Of a DNA stretch of 64,000 nt, positions 11,039 to 20,345 are shown one piece after another; position 1 is the first letter of the stretch; each line of letters opens with the position of its first letter. Location: the NCBI GenBank assembly GCA_029990175.1, contig JARKIP010000017.1, forward strand, positions 17,316,001 to 17,380,000. Reading direction: 5' to 3'. The notes beneath the pieces were generated by a model. It made no database searches and was not told the origin of the DNA. It was given only the letters and a program-made list of their open reading frames with translations. The stretch comes from Petunia secreta (lineage: Eukaryota; Streptophyta; Magnoliopsida; Solanales; Solanaceae). Both the position numbers and the translations under genes were made by a program.

Positions 11039-12440
11039 TTACTTCAGCTTTTTCAATATTTCCTTTTTAGTAGAGCATCTTGATACTTTCTCCAACACAT
11101 TGAAGGTCATTCCATACTTTAATGCAAGTATAGCCTTGACATTTTCTTGAAGCCAATCCAAATCATGAGAATCCAGTTCTTCCATCAGCGTGGGTACTAG
11201 AGATCCGTTTAGAGCTCTTTTTATATGGCCATGTGGTCCTCTTTTCACAATAACCCAAAGGCTGTAGTCCATTTGCCTGAAGGAACATTTTCATCTCCCT
11301 TTTTCCATTCTTTATAATGAATTCCTTCAAACAATAGAGGTTTGGACGGATCATTTCCTTCAATTATTTCAAAAACATCATTCTTCTGAGTGATTTCATT
11401 CGTCAACCCTATCAGTGCTTGTGACTCATCATCTGATTGTTTCTCTCCATCTAACTCATTATCAGTTGCTCCCAAAGTGGTATAGAAAGCTTCATTCTTC
11501 TTTCTTCTTTCGGCTCTTGAATTTGGTGGACGCCTAGTTTTCTTTTTATCCTTGTCTTTGTCCTTATCCTTGTCCTTGTCCTTGTCCTTGTCCTTCTCTT
11601 TCTCATTTTGAGCCCTGTTCTTCAACCACTCAGCTTCACATATAGGACAGTCCATAACAACATGATCCTTCTTGAAACATTTGAAGCAACTTGAGTAAAC
11701 TGGACTATCAAAGATGTTCTTACCAGTCATGTCCCTATCTTTCTTCTTGAAACCTTGAGTTTACCTAGGTTGAGTTGTTGTTTGCAAGCACCAACCATGG
11801 CCATCTCAACCTCATGCATAATAATTTCACCTCCCTCTGTTGCTTCTAGCGCTAGAGTCTTTTCCTTCTTGGGTGCAAACTTGTTTCTAGACTCCTTCAT
11901 CATCTCATGAGTCTTCAGACTGCCAATAAATTCTTCCAGGTTTATGGACTTCAAAGGATTGGACTCACTGATGGCACTCACCTTTGGTTCCCATGAGTCA
12001 GGCAGTGTTTTGAGATCTTTGTCCACCATCTCTATCTCTGGGAGGTCCATATCCAAAGACCTCATCTAACTTGTAATGATGGGCAATCTGGTCATTATAT
12101 CTTGAATTGATTCATTTTCTCCCATAGTAAACAATTCAAATCTTCTCTTAAGCCATTCAAATTTCCTTGACTTGGCTAGTTCCTTCATGTACAACTTCCA
12201 AAGCTTCCCAGATTTCCTTTGCAGTTTTGTTTGAGGAAAATCTATTGAATTACTTATGGTCATGTGTACATATAACAAGCCTTTTAGCTTTATGATTCTT
12301 CTCTATCATCTTGTAGTTTGCTTTATTGTACTAAGTATAGTAGAAGGGGGGCAGAATAGTGTCCTCCGATTTTCACCAGAAAACCTTTTTCGTTATACAA
12401 AGAACCCAGTTCTTAGTTACCTTAACCAATCAGCAGTACA
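11039..12440 (-). pseudogene. Copia gag with zinc knuckle and Lys-Asp repeat
   Basis: Three blocks follow each other on the minus strand. At 12066-12278 KRRFELFTMGENESIQD belongs to the gag capsid family (UBN2 type). At 11727-12065 the capsid goes on with LKTLPDSWEPKVSAI. At 11245-11730 an intact zinc knuckle CFKCFKKDHVVMDC is followed by a run of alternating Lys and Asp encoded by a GTCCTT repeat (about 11549-11605), then an acidic stretch. The capsid and knuckle would bind element RNA. The blocks are separated by stops or frameshifts. Poorly readable coiled-coil-like sequence continues down to about 10560. Confidence 0.78.
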
Positions 12441-12687
12441 AGTATCAATCTAAATCTAAATATAAAAGATAAAGATTTTTTACATGGAAAACTCTTTGCT
12501 CAAGGGAGAAAAATCATATCCCAAACTCTAGGATTTTGAAAAACTCTTTCACTAACATAAATAAGCAAGTTTTAGATTACAAATAAGAGACCTGAAAGAA
12601 GCGGCCAAAGCCAAGACTCCTGCCGGAGCGCCAATTGTTGCCGAAGCCAAAAAGCCACCACCCGAGGTCAACAAGACATGTACAATC

Positions 12688-13761
12688 ATGCAACCGAGGG
12701 AGTACTTACGAGGCAACGACAACGGTCGAATGATAATTTGCCTCGTGCATAGGGGTATCTTTCTAAACTCTAATGATGATTTTTCTAACGATAACCCTTT
12801 GCCTAGTGTTGTACAAAGTGTTTTGCAAGACTTCGGAGACATGTTTCCCGAAGAAATGCCAGGTAGATTGCCTCCTTTGAGAGGAATCGAGCACCAAATT
12901 GACTTCCTACCGGGGTCTCAAATCCTCAACAAGCCTGCATACCGGTGTAATCCCGAAGACACCAAAGTGCTCCAAAGGCAGGTTGATGAGTTGCTAAACA
13001 AGGGCCTTGTTTGAGAGAGCTTGAGTCCTTGCGCCGTTCCTGTTATCCTTGTTCCGAAGAAAGATGGAACTTGGCGAATGTGTGTTGATTGTTGTGCAGT
13101 CAACAAAATCATGGTAAAGTATCGTCATCCTATTCCTCGATTAGATGACATGCTAGATGAATTAAGTGGTTCTTCATGCTTTTCAAAGATAGACCTCAAG
13201 TCCGGTTACCATCAAATCCGAATAAAACCCAGAGACGAGTGGAAAACCACATTCAAGACCAAATTCGGTCTCTATGAATTGTTGGTGATACCTTTTGGCC
13301 TATCCAACGCACCGAGCACATTCATGCGACTGATGAACCATGTGCTCAAATCGTTCAGAAATAAGTTTGTTGTCGTCTACTTCGATGACATCCTTATTTA
13401 TAGCAAATCTGTGGATGCACATGTCGAACACCTAAGGCTAGTGCTTGATGAGCTTAGAGAAGAGAAGTTATATGCTAACTTCAAGAAATGTGCCTTTTGT
13501 GTCGAGCGTGTAGTCTTTCTAGGATTCGTTGTGAGTGATAATGGTGTTGAAGTCGATGAGTCAAAAGTTGAAGCCATCAAAGATTGGTCAACTCCAACCT
13601 CGGTATCTCAAGTTCGTAGCTTCCATGGTTTAGCTAGCTTTTACCGAAGGTTTGTTCGTGACTTTAGCACCATGGCAGCTCCTTTGATCGAGCTGGTAAA
13701 GAAGGACCATCCATTTGTGTGGGGAGAGTCCCAAGAGAGGGCTTTCCAAGAGTTGAAATAG
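12688..13761 (+). pseudogene. CRM-type reverse transcriptase (one in-frame stop)
   Basis: Residues from 12688 give the linker GDMFPEEMPGRLPPLRG and the hydrophobic DFLPGSQI segment. A TGA at 13012-13014 interrupts the frame, which resumes in phase at 13021 and stays open to 13761. The second part covers the RT fingers and palm, including FSKIDLKSGYHQIRI, the primer grip area, and the catalytic box VVYFDDILIYS with both aspartates. It ends in the thumb region at SFHGLASFYRRFV. RT copies element RNA into DNA in cytoplasmic particles. The catalytic block is unusually well preserved compared with its neighbours. Confidence 0.85.
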
Positions 13762-13780
13762 AGGCTTTAACTCTGTCCCG

Positions 13781-14248
13781 TTGTTGCAACTCCCCGACTT
13801 CGGCAAAGCATTCGAGGTCAAGTGTAATGCGTCCGGAGTTGGGATTGGAGGAGTGCTTATGCAAGAATCGAAGTCGATCGCTTACTTTAGTGAAAAGCTT
13901 CAGGGTGCAACCTTGAATTACTCTACATATGACAAGGAATTGTATGCCCTCGTTCGAGCACTCGCCCATTGACAACATTATTTCTGGCCTCGAGAGTTTG
14001 TGATTAAAAGTGATCATGAATCTTTGAAGCATCTCCGAGGTCAGGAGAAACTGAACCAAAGACATGCCAAATGGGTTGAATTCATCAAAAGTTTTCCCTA
14101 TATAATTCATTACAAAAAGGGAAAAGACATTTTCGCTGATGCGCTATCAAGAAAATTTGCCTTAGCGACAACTCTCGCCTCGAGGCTCATGCGATTCGAA
14201 AGCATCAAGTCAATGTATGAAGATGATCCCAAGCTAAAATGTGTCTAA
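13781..14248 (+). pseudogene. CRM-type RNase H (frameshifted, one stop)
   Basis: After a stop at 13759-13761 and a shift of frame, the RNase H of the same polyprotein is readable. It shows FEVKCNASGVGIGGVLMQE (the usual catalytic DAS reads NAS), then STYDKELYALVRAL, a stop at about 13970-13972, and in the same frame SDHESLKHLRGQEKLNQRH and ADALSRKF. The first catalytic aspartate is therefore changed. The domain would degrade the RNA strand during reverse transcription. Confidence 0.8.
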
Positions 14249-14259
14249 GACACAATTTT

Positions 14260-15484
14260 GAGAGGCCGAAGGGTTGAGAAATATCAATGGCACGACGGCT
14301 ATCTCTTCAAGAATGGGAGGGTTTGTTTGCCAGCGTCATCGAGAGAGAGCTGTTGGTCCGAGATGCTCACTCTAGAGGCTTGATGGGACATTTCGGTGTC
14401 GACAAAACTCTTGGTATCTTAACCGAGCAGTTCTATCGGCCAAAAATGCGATGAGATGTGGAAAAGCTTTGCAACGTTTGTCTCGTATGCAAGAAAGCTA
14501 AATCGAAGTGCAACCCTCATAGTTTGTATACCCCGTTGCCTGTGCCTGATCGACCGTGGGTTGATATATATATATGGACTTTGTATTGTGGTTACCGAGG
14601 TCGGCGGGAGGGCACGATAGCATTTTCGTTGTCGTGGACCGATTTTCCAAAATGGCTCACTTTATTCCTTGCAAGAAATGCGATTGTGCACAACATGTTG
14701 CTTTTTTGTTTATTGATCATGTGTTAAAATTGTGTGGTGTGCCACGTACAATTGTGAGTGATCGAGACTCGAAGTTCTTGAGTCATTTTTGGAAATGTTT
14801 GTGGAGTGCCCTCGGCACCAAATTACTATTCTCGACATCTCACCATCCTCAGACTGATGGACAGACCGAGGTAGTTAACCGAACCTTGGGAGCGCTGCTT
14901 TGAGCTATGACCAAAGGCAAGGTTGGAAACTGGATTGATCGTTTGCCAATGATGGAGCTTGCATACAATCGAATGGTGCATCGAATGATAAAAATGACCC
15001 CGTTCGAATGTGTGTAAGGATTTAATCCTTTAATTCCACTTGATCTAACCTCATTGCATCGAGATGTTATTATTGATTTTGAAGGTACTCACCGAGCCAA
15101 AGCTTTGCTCGAGTTGCATGCCAAGGTAAAGAAGATTCTTGAGGAAGCTTATGTCAAAGTTGCATTGAAAAAGAACAAGGGGCGAAAGAAGTTGGAGTTG
15201 AAGAAGGGAGATTGGGTTTGGGTTTATTTCCGAGGAGAGCGATTCCCAAACCAAAGAAAAGGAAAGTTGGCACCTCGAAGGGATGGTCATTTCAAGTGCT
15301 GAGCAAGATCAACAATAATGCTTATGTGATCGACCTCCTAGGTGAGTATAATGTGTCCAGCACCTTCAATGTTGCTGACTTAACTCTTTGTGTTGTAGGC
15401 CCAGCACTGGGGACAGATGATGAAGCGATTTTGAGGACGAAATTTTCTCAAGAAGGGGAGAATGATACAGCCCGAAAGTGCTGA
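14260..15484 (+). pseudogene. CRM-type integrase and C-terminal region (broken)
   Basis: The zinc-binding part reads GLMGHFGVDKTL and CNVCLVCKKAKS. The core follows in another frame with MDFVLWLPRSAGGHDS, VVVDRFSKMAHF and ISDxxSKFLSHFWK-like sequence, then HHPQTDGQTEVVNRTLG with the catalytic glutamate, so the aspartates and glutamate are visible. Stops fall at about 14901 and 15017. The C-terminal part has KKGDWVWVYFRGERFPNQRK and GEYNVSSTFNVADL. No aromatic-cage chromodomain follows, as is typical of CRM elements. Confidence 0.8.
15450..15462 (+). other. Polypurine tract of the CRM-type element
   Basis: AAGAAGGGGAGAA lies directly before TGATACAGCCC, the proposed start of the 3' LTR. Composition and position fit a plus-strand primer. 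Confidence 0.7.
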
Positions 15485-15743
15485 TCAAGTGCTCGATGAT
15501 CCACCGAAGTCAATGAATGATCCACCGAGGCCAATAACACAAAGCCAAGCCAAATTGCTACATGATATGCACATTCAGTTGGCTGTGTCGAAAGGAAGCA
15601 TGTGTTCGGAGGAAGAGTGGCAAAGTGCTAGAACCGAAGACTACATCTTCAAATTTGAGCCCGAGGACAAAGTGACAGAACAGCAACCCTTGGCGCTGAG
15701 CAGCACAAAGCTGGACACTACAATTTTGTTCGAAGTTAAGTGA
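15462..15743 (+). pseudogene. C-terminal tail of the CRM polyprotein, inside the LTR
   Basis: The reading frame of the polyprotein goes on across the polypurine tract and into the LTR. The upstream frame ends EGENDTARKC then stop. A shift of one base restores a 93-codon open frame that includes PPRPITQSQAKLLHDM and an acidic tail. In CRM elements a short conserved motif at this place is thought to help target centromeric chromatin. The match in position and wording is an inference from memory of the family. Confidence 0.6.
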
Positions 15744-16245
15744 GCGCTGGAAGATGAATGTGCTCGAGCAAGCAACCGAGTATCGAAGTCGAGGCTGCCA
15801 AACACTCACTTATTCAGCCCTGCGTGGCTTGTTTTTCTTGGTCACTTGTGACCGTTTTTACTAATTTACCCTTAGTATTTCCAATATAAACCTTATTCCA
15901 TTTTATTGTAAGTAGCTAGATTTTGGATATTGATTAATGAATGAGAATTGCCGTGGCCATTTACTCTTTTAGTCTCAGTTGTGAGCAAACTCGATGGGGT
16001 CTCCGGAACTTGTGGCTTTCGGTAAATCCGATTGAACAATTCCTCTTGTATCATTCAGTTTGCAATAGGCATTGTTCTCTTGAGGATTGTTGCATAGTTT
16101 AGGTGCTCTTTCCTTCTACTTGAATTGTACCGAGATCAGTTCCTCGGTGTCGTTCAAGAAAGAAAAGTTGTGTCAAACTTCTATCTTTACTTTCCGCTGT
16201 TGTTCTCGGTTGCTTGGCTTCATCTTCGGATTTAGCTTGCACCAG
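15463..16245 (+). repeat. 3' LTR of the CRM-type element
   Basis: It starts TGATACAG directly after the polypurine tract. It includes a likely promoter area (CCAATATAAACC near 15880) and a T-rich R/U5-like region. The right end is uncertain. I place it near 16245, after TTTAGCTTGCACCA, because the sequence character changes there. No second LTR is present for comparison. Confidence 0.5.
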
Positions 16246-17755
16246 TTATGCAAACTCTAGCAGTTTCTCATTAGGAATCTTCTAAATTATGGTAAGAGGA
16301 GATCTTCAATGATATACTCCTTGTATAGAACCAGCTCTTGTTCACGCTTCATAGAGACAACCTCGCTAGGAACTCTTTTGCTAACTAGGATAGGTAATTA
16401 TTTACGCGCCAAGCTTTCCTAGTTCTGCATGAATTTGTATTCCACAATCTTTTTTATCAGTCATGTCTTCTCTGAAGGAATAAGTTCTTCACCAGGTCCT
16501 TTGTTTGTCAATCTTCAAAATAAATACCTCAACATACTCTTGTTCCAATAAAGGAAAAAAATTAAAATGTACAAGAGATAGAAACCATATGTTACCTTGA
16601 GATTCTCTGAGATATCTTGAATCTTGAGGCCCAAAGCAATCTAGTTGCTACAATCCTATAAAATCATTTAAAAGAATCATTAGACATATTTACTTACATG
16701 AGAAAGAAATTGAGAGATAGAAGAAACATAAAAGGATATAGCACTATAACTACGATGAAACAGAGGATTTAAAAGGATAAAATCTAATAAAACTCCAAAA
16801 GCATCTTTACATTTTCGGATAGCAAAGAGTCACTAAAAAGACCAGAAAATACATCAAGAAGTAGTTTTTTTGGTTCACCAAATTAAAAGAACATCAAAAA
16901 AACTTGCAATGCAATTAACAGGTAATAGGAAGTGTTACAAAAGAGGAAGAACACAAACCTATCAATATGTCAATTTTTCAATCTCATTTCCACATTAGCA
17001 GAGTAGAGAGGAAAAGAATATATGAAGTACTTGTAATAGATGAATTTGACCGTAATCCAAACTTCCTAAGACGTGCTAGTAATGTCAGTTTCTTTATCTT
17101 TGTATGAAGAGCTTTATCTAATATTTCCATTAATGCATTTTTTCATTGCTGTTTTTTTACATTAATAGTGGTACAAGAATGAGTTTGCATAGGTATCAAG
17201 GTAATGTTGACCCAATTTTCAAATAGCCAAGTAAGATATAGTCTCAGAATAAGATAGTGTTAAACAAAATAGTAACTCAATACTATGGGTAAATAGTGGC
17301 CTAACTATTAATGTCCCTACAAATATATTAGTCTTTTGTCATAACAATGATGGAATCTCTTGCCTGTAACAAAGTTAAAGTATAAACCTGCCTTCAATGT
17401 GCTTGTTAGTGTTTTGATTTCTTTCCGTGTAAGGTTATTTTCTTCTATACTGCTTTACCAGTTCCAAAAAGGTTGTTTTCCTCTACTTCATGGTGTTATT
17501 TGTAGGGGTACATGCTTTTGAGCACTAGAGACATGTCGCCCCATAGTTCACTGTGCATTCTAAGTTTTTCTTTGCACATATATCTAATCTCTTCCATCCA
17601 CCACGATTTTCATGTACGATAAATCACTTACAGGGTCTTCGACCTATGTTTAAATCACTCTCTCATTCAGATTTAAGCAATCGGTATAGCATTATGTCTC
17701 AAAATTGAGGAAGAAAATAGCTTTTGTGGTTTGTTTTCTCCGGGTCAAAGCTCAC
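16246..17755. other. AT-rich stretch with no supported gene
   Basis: No long frame and no recognisable transposon domain is seen in about 1.5 kb. On the minus strand short pieces near 16590-16640 are bounded by splice-like sequences (ATAG before, GGTAAC after) and could be exon remnants of a host gene. They are too short to name. Confidence 0.3.
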
Positions 17756-18131
17756 TGTTATGTTCCCATGAGTGGATCACGGGGCGGTGAAGATAGTAGA
17801 GTTCGTCAAAGGGAGCTCCAAACTTAGGCTTATCAAAGGGAACTCTAGCCTTAGGACTCATTAAGAGAGAGTCTCACACCTCTAGAGTTATGTCAAATTT
17901 TTGCTTATTATTAATCTCTCAAATATTGCTTTTTAAATAAAGCTTATAGAGTCCTAATTGAAATATAACTACAAGTATACCATAAACCAATAACTTGAAT
18001 AAAAGAGACCTAATAACCTTAAATAACCTAAACCTAGTAACCCTAAATAAACTATTAATTTATTAACTAAATAAGATAAATAATATTAAAAAACTGTGAT
18101 ATCAAAACCACTACAGCCTAAGCACATAGCA
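17756..18131 (-). repeat. 3' LTR (376 bp) of the small LTR element
   Basis: On the plus strand it starts TGTTATGTTCCCATGAGTGG and contains GGGAGCTCCAAACTTAGGC and ATTAAGAGAGAGTCTCA blocks, all repeated in diverged form at 18675-18830. It ends ACATAGCA next to the polypurine tract. Confidence 0.7.
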
Positions 18132-18208
18132 TTACTCCCCTTCTAAAAAATAAGCTTGTCCTCAAGTTTGAGATCTAGATAAGTCTGACAAAAATGATAC
18201 GCATCCTT

Positions 18209-18607
18209 CTATTTGTTCCTCACTTGTATTGGTCTACTGTCCACTTTTAGCCAAATTAACTTTTTCGATTGATTGGTTGTCGTATAGGACTTATCACAGT
18301 TGTAACAAAGCCTTTTAGCTCTAGGCCTAGCCATCTTTGCACGATTTAATTTTTTGATGAAGGAATTCGCTGCAAATTTTGTTGTTTTTCCTGTAGCTCC
18401 AACTTGATTAACGGAAAAGTGATTCGCTTCTCTGTCAAGTTGCAATGGGTAGCCAATATTTTCACTTGCTTCCTCTTTGCTAAAGACTGATCTACTCATA
18501 CCTATAAGGATTATTTGCAACTGGTTTATCCGCATGGAAATTTGTTTAAGCTGGTTGCCCAAGCGATTCTCCATGTTAGAAACCTTAGCTTCTAGGGATG
18601 CCTCCAT
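18209..18607 (-). pseudogene. Gag fragment with degenerate zinc-binding motif
   Basis: An open frame of 132 codons on the minus strand begins MEASLEAKVSNMENRLGNQL, an amphipathic, coiled-coil-like segment. It ends with KRLCYNCDKSYTTTNQSKKL. The second part resembles the CX2C...HXCK finger of gypsy gag proteins of the type LCFxCDEKFxPGHxCK, with the histidine and last cysteine lost. It would be a nucleic-acid-binding structural protein. It fills almost the whole internal region of the element, so it is the only product this element could make. Confidence 0.6.
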
Positions 18608-18658
18608 AACAACTAATCCTCCTTTACAATTGATTTGATTTCATCGCCCTTCATGTTA

Positions 18659-18672
18659 GGCTCTGATATCAA
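18659..18672 (-). other. Primer-binding site of the small LTR element
   Basis: The minus strand reads TTGATATCAGAGCC just inside the 5' LTR. It differs by one base from the plant initiator-Met-tRNA site TGGTATCAGAGCC found at 5868-5880. Confidence 0.75.
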
Positions 18673-18674
18673 GT

Positions 18675-19055
18675 TGTTATGATCTCGGGATCGGGTCACG
18701 AGACAGTAAAGATAATAGGGCTCATCAAAGTGAGCTCCAACTTTAGGCTTATTAAAGGGAGCTCTCACCTTAGAGTCGGTAAATGTAGCTTTGACCTTAG
18801 AGTTCATTAAGAGAGAACTCTAATCTCTTATTTATTTTGTTGAATTATGACTTAGGTCTCATTCATCCACTGTACCCTTTAAATATGAGTTACATCAAGA
18901 AAATTCAACCCTTAAGAAACTAGAAATCTTAAAGAATATTCTAGAATAATAAATACTCTAATCCTTAAGTAACTAGAAAACATAAATCTTATTCTAAAAT
19001 AATAATAATAATATTAATATTAATTGCAAACTAAAATTCTAGGCCCAAAATCTCA
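18675..19055 (-). repeat. 5' LTR (381 bp) of the small LTR element
   Basis: It starts TGTTATGATCTCGGG on the plus strand and shares the GAGCTCC and TTAGAGTTCATTAAGAGAGA blocks with the 3' LTR. The proposed end is AATCTCA at 19055. The next bases are CCACCTCCCTTTT, which on the minus strand is another polypurine tract, AAAAGGGAGGTGG. Confidence 0.6.
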
Positions 19056-19735
19056 CCACCTCCCTTTTGAAAAGACAAAATTAGTACAGGGTCGCATCTC
19101 AAAATATATAAAAGCATAATCGTGCTTTATTTAGGGTGCTACAGTGCAACTTTTCAATACTGTAGGAAAATATCGATGACCAACTATGGCCAAGTCGGGA
19201 ATCAGAATGGATTATGCAAATGGGCAAGCCACAAAAAAAAGAATGAGAAACAAGTTATATTACTTTTATTTACTTTTTATTAAAAAAGATATGTTGAAAT
19301 TGAGATTTTCAAAGAACTAGAAAACATAAAATAATCAAAAGGTAAAAGTTGAACTAAGTCACCTGATCAGTTAATACTCCTAAAATTTCTCTACTACATA
19401 CAATTACTCGGCAAAAACAAACATTGACAAGAAGGAGAACAATAAACAATGAACAAGAACAAATCGTTTAATATCTTACCAATGACTATAAATCCTTAGA
19501 CTAGCTTAGCAGTCGGTCTGCAGAGAAGGAAAAATCCAGGAGGCGAGAGGAGTCTTGGTGGTTTTCTTTGACGAAAGGAGAATAGCTTTTCTGTTTTTGG
19601 TTTTTCTTTTTCTCTAAGGGTGGGGGTAGGGAGGATTTGTAAAAATTGGGAAAAACTAGGGACATTTAGCTCATTGACCTCTGTGAAGTCTTCAATAATA
19701 AAAATGATCTTCAAATATTAAAAATTGGGTAGATG
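19056..19735. other. Sequence between the small LTR element and the MULE
   Basis: It opens with a polypurine-like tract on the minus strand, possibly the edge of a second unit of the small LTR element, and then becomes AT-rich without a believable frame. A 72-codon minus-strand frame at 19496-19714 has low-complexity composition and no recognisable domain. Confidence 0.3.
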
Positions 19736-20345
19736 ACCTCCTCTTTTTTAATCATATTTAGTGGTTAATTAGACACAAAAAATAATTAGATATCCCAACT
19801 CTCAAGTTCGAAATATTACACTTTGGCCCATACCCAAAAAAGAAAATCTCCCTCCCAAAATTTCCCGCCCAGAACTTCCCTTTTTTCTCTTCTTCTTCTC
19901 AAGCTCGTTCATTGGCTTGTTCTTCAGCTGAACCTCATTCCAAGCCACCAATGCATACCATTTTATTCCGTAGCTATCACAATCTAATTCCTATCTCCAA
20001 TCACTCCTCATTTCTTGATTTGTGGTCGTGGGAAGGTTTTGAAATTTTCAATCTTTGTCTTTTTCAATAGCTCCAATCTATGTATTGTGGTGTATGTATT
20101 GACATATAATTGTGTTGATAGTAGCTTCTTCGTGGTATACAAGGTGTTTTATTGAGCTGGTAAGCTGTTTTATCATCTCTACCACTGTTTTTATTCCATT
20201 AGAACTCTGCTTTAGTTCATCGACCTATTTCAATATATTGTCGACTAGTTCACTGATTGGGGGCTATGCAGTAGTGGGCACTGATTTCTTGGAAAAATGG
20301 GTAGAGACGACTAAATATTGGTCTTGAAGTTCCAATTCTAGTACA

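Larger units (their letters stand above)
8767..12480 (-). mobile_element. Sirevirus-like copia element, gag to integrase only
   Basis: Read from 12.4 kb downward the domains come in copia order: gag capsid, zinc knuckle, long Lys/Asp spacer, protease, pre-integrase, integrase core, integrase C-terminal part. The sequence stops near 8767, before reverse transcriptase and RNase H. Both LTRs are missing. The long gag with a coiled-coil-like part after the zinc knuckle suggests the Sirevirus group. A second copia copy on the plus strand at 33.2-37.3 kb carries the complementary RT to LTR half and is similar in type, but the two lie on opposite strands and are separate remnants. Confidence 0.8.
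12600..16245 (+). mobile_element. 5'-truncated CRM-type gypsy (centromeric class chromovirus)
   Basis: The plus strand carries, in order, the pre-RT linker, reverse transcriptase, RNase H, integrase, a C-terminal extension and a 3' LTR. The 5' LTR, gag and protease are missing. The clade call rests on the RT wording (GTWRMCVDCCAVNKI, PSTFMRLMNHVLKSF), on the C-terminal GEYNVSSTFNVADL without a classical chromodomain, and on the end of the frame running into the LTR, all features I associate with the CRM clade. No phylogeny was possible, so Reina-like affinity is the alternative. Confidence 0.75.
17756..19055 (-). mobile_element. Small gag-only LTR retrotransposon
   Basis: Two related LTRs (17756-18131 and 18675-19055) flank only 543 bp. 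On the minus strand a Met-tRNA-type primer site follows the 5' LTR at 18659-18672 and a polypurine tract AGAAGGGGAGTAA precedes the 3' LTR. The inside encodes one gag-like fragment and no pol. The layout is that of a very short non-autonomous element (TRIM-like, but with a gag fragment). The LTRs are clearly diverged, so it is old. Flanks show no obvious 5-bp duplication. Confidence 0.7.

Noticed and set aside
11549..11605. GTCCTT repeat as a simple non-coding microsatellite
   Set aside because: It lies in frame within a readable gag gene, so I treat it as coding sequence of the element.
13664..14110. Minus-strand frame of 148 codons
   Set aside because: It is the shadow of RT and RNase H coding sequence on the plus strand.
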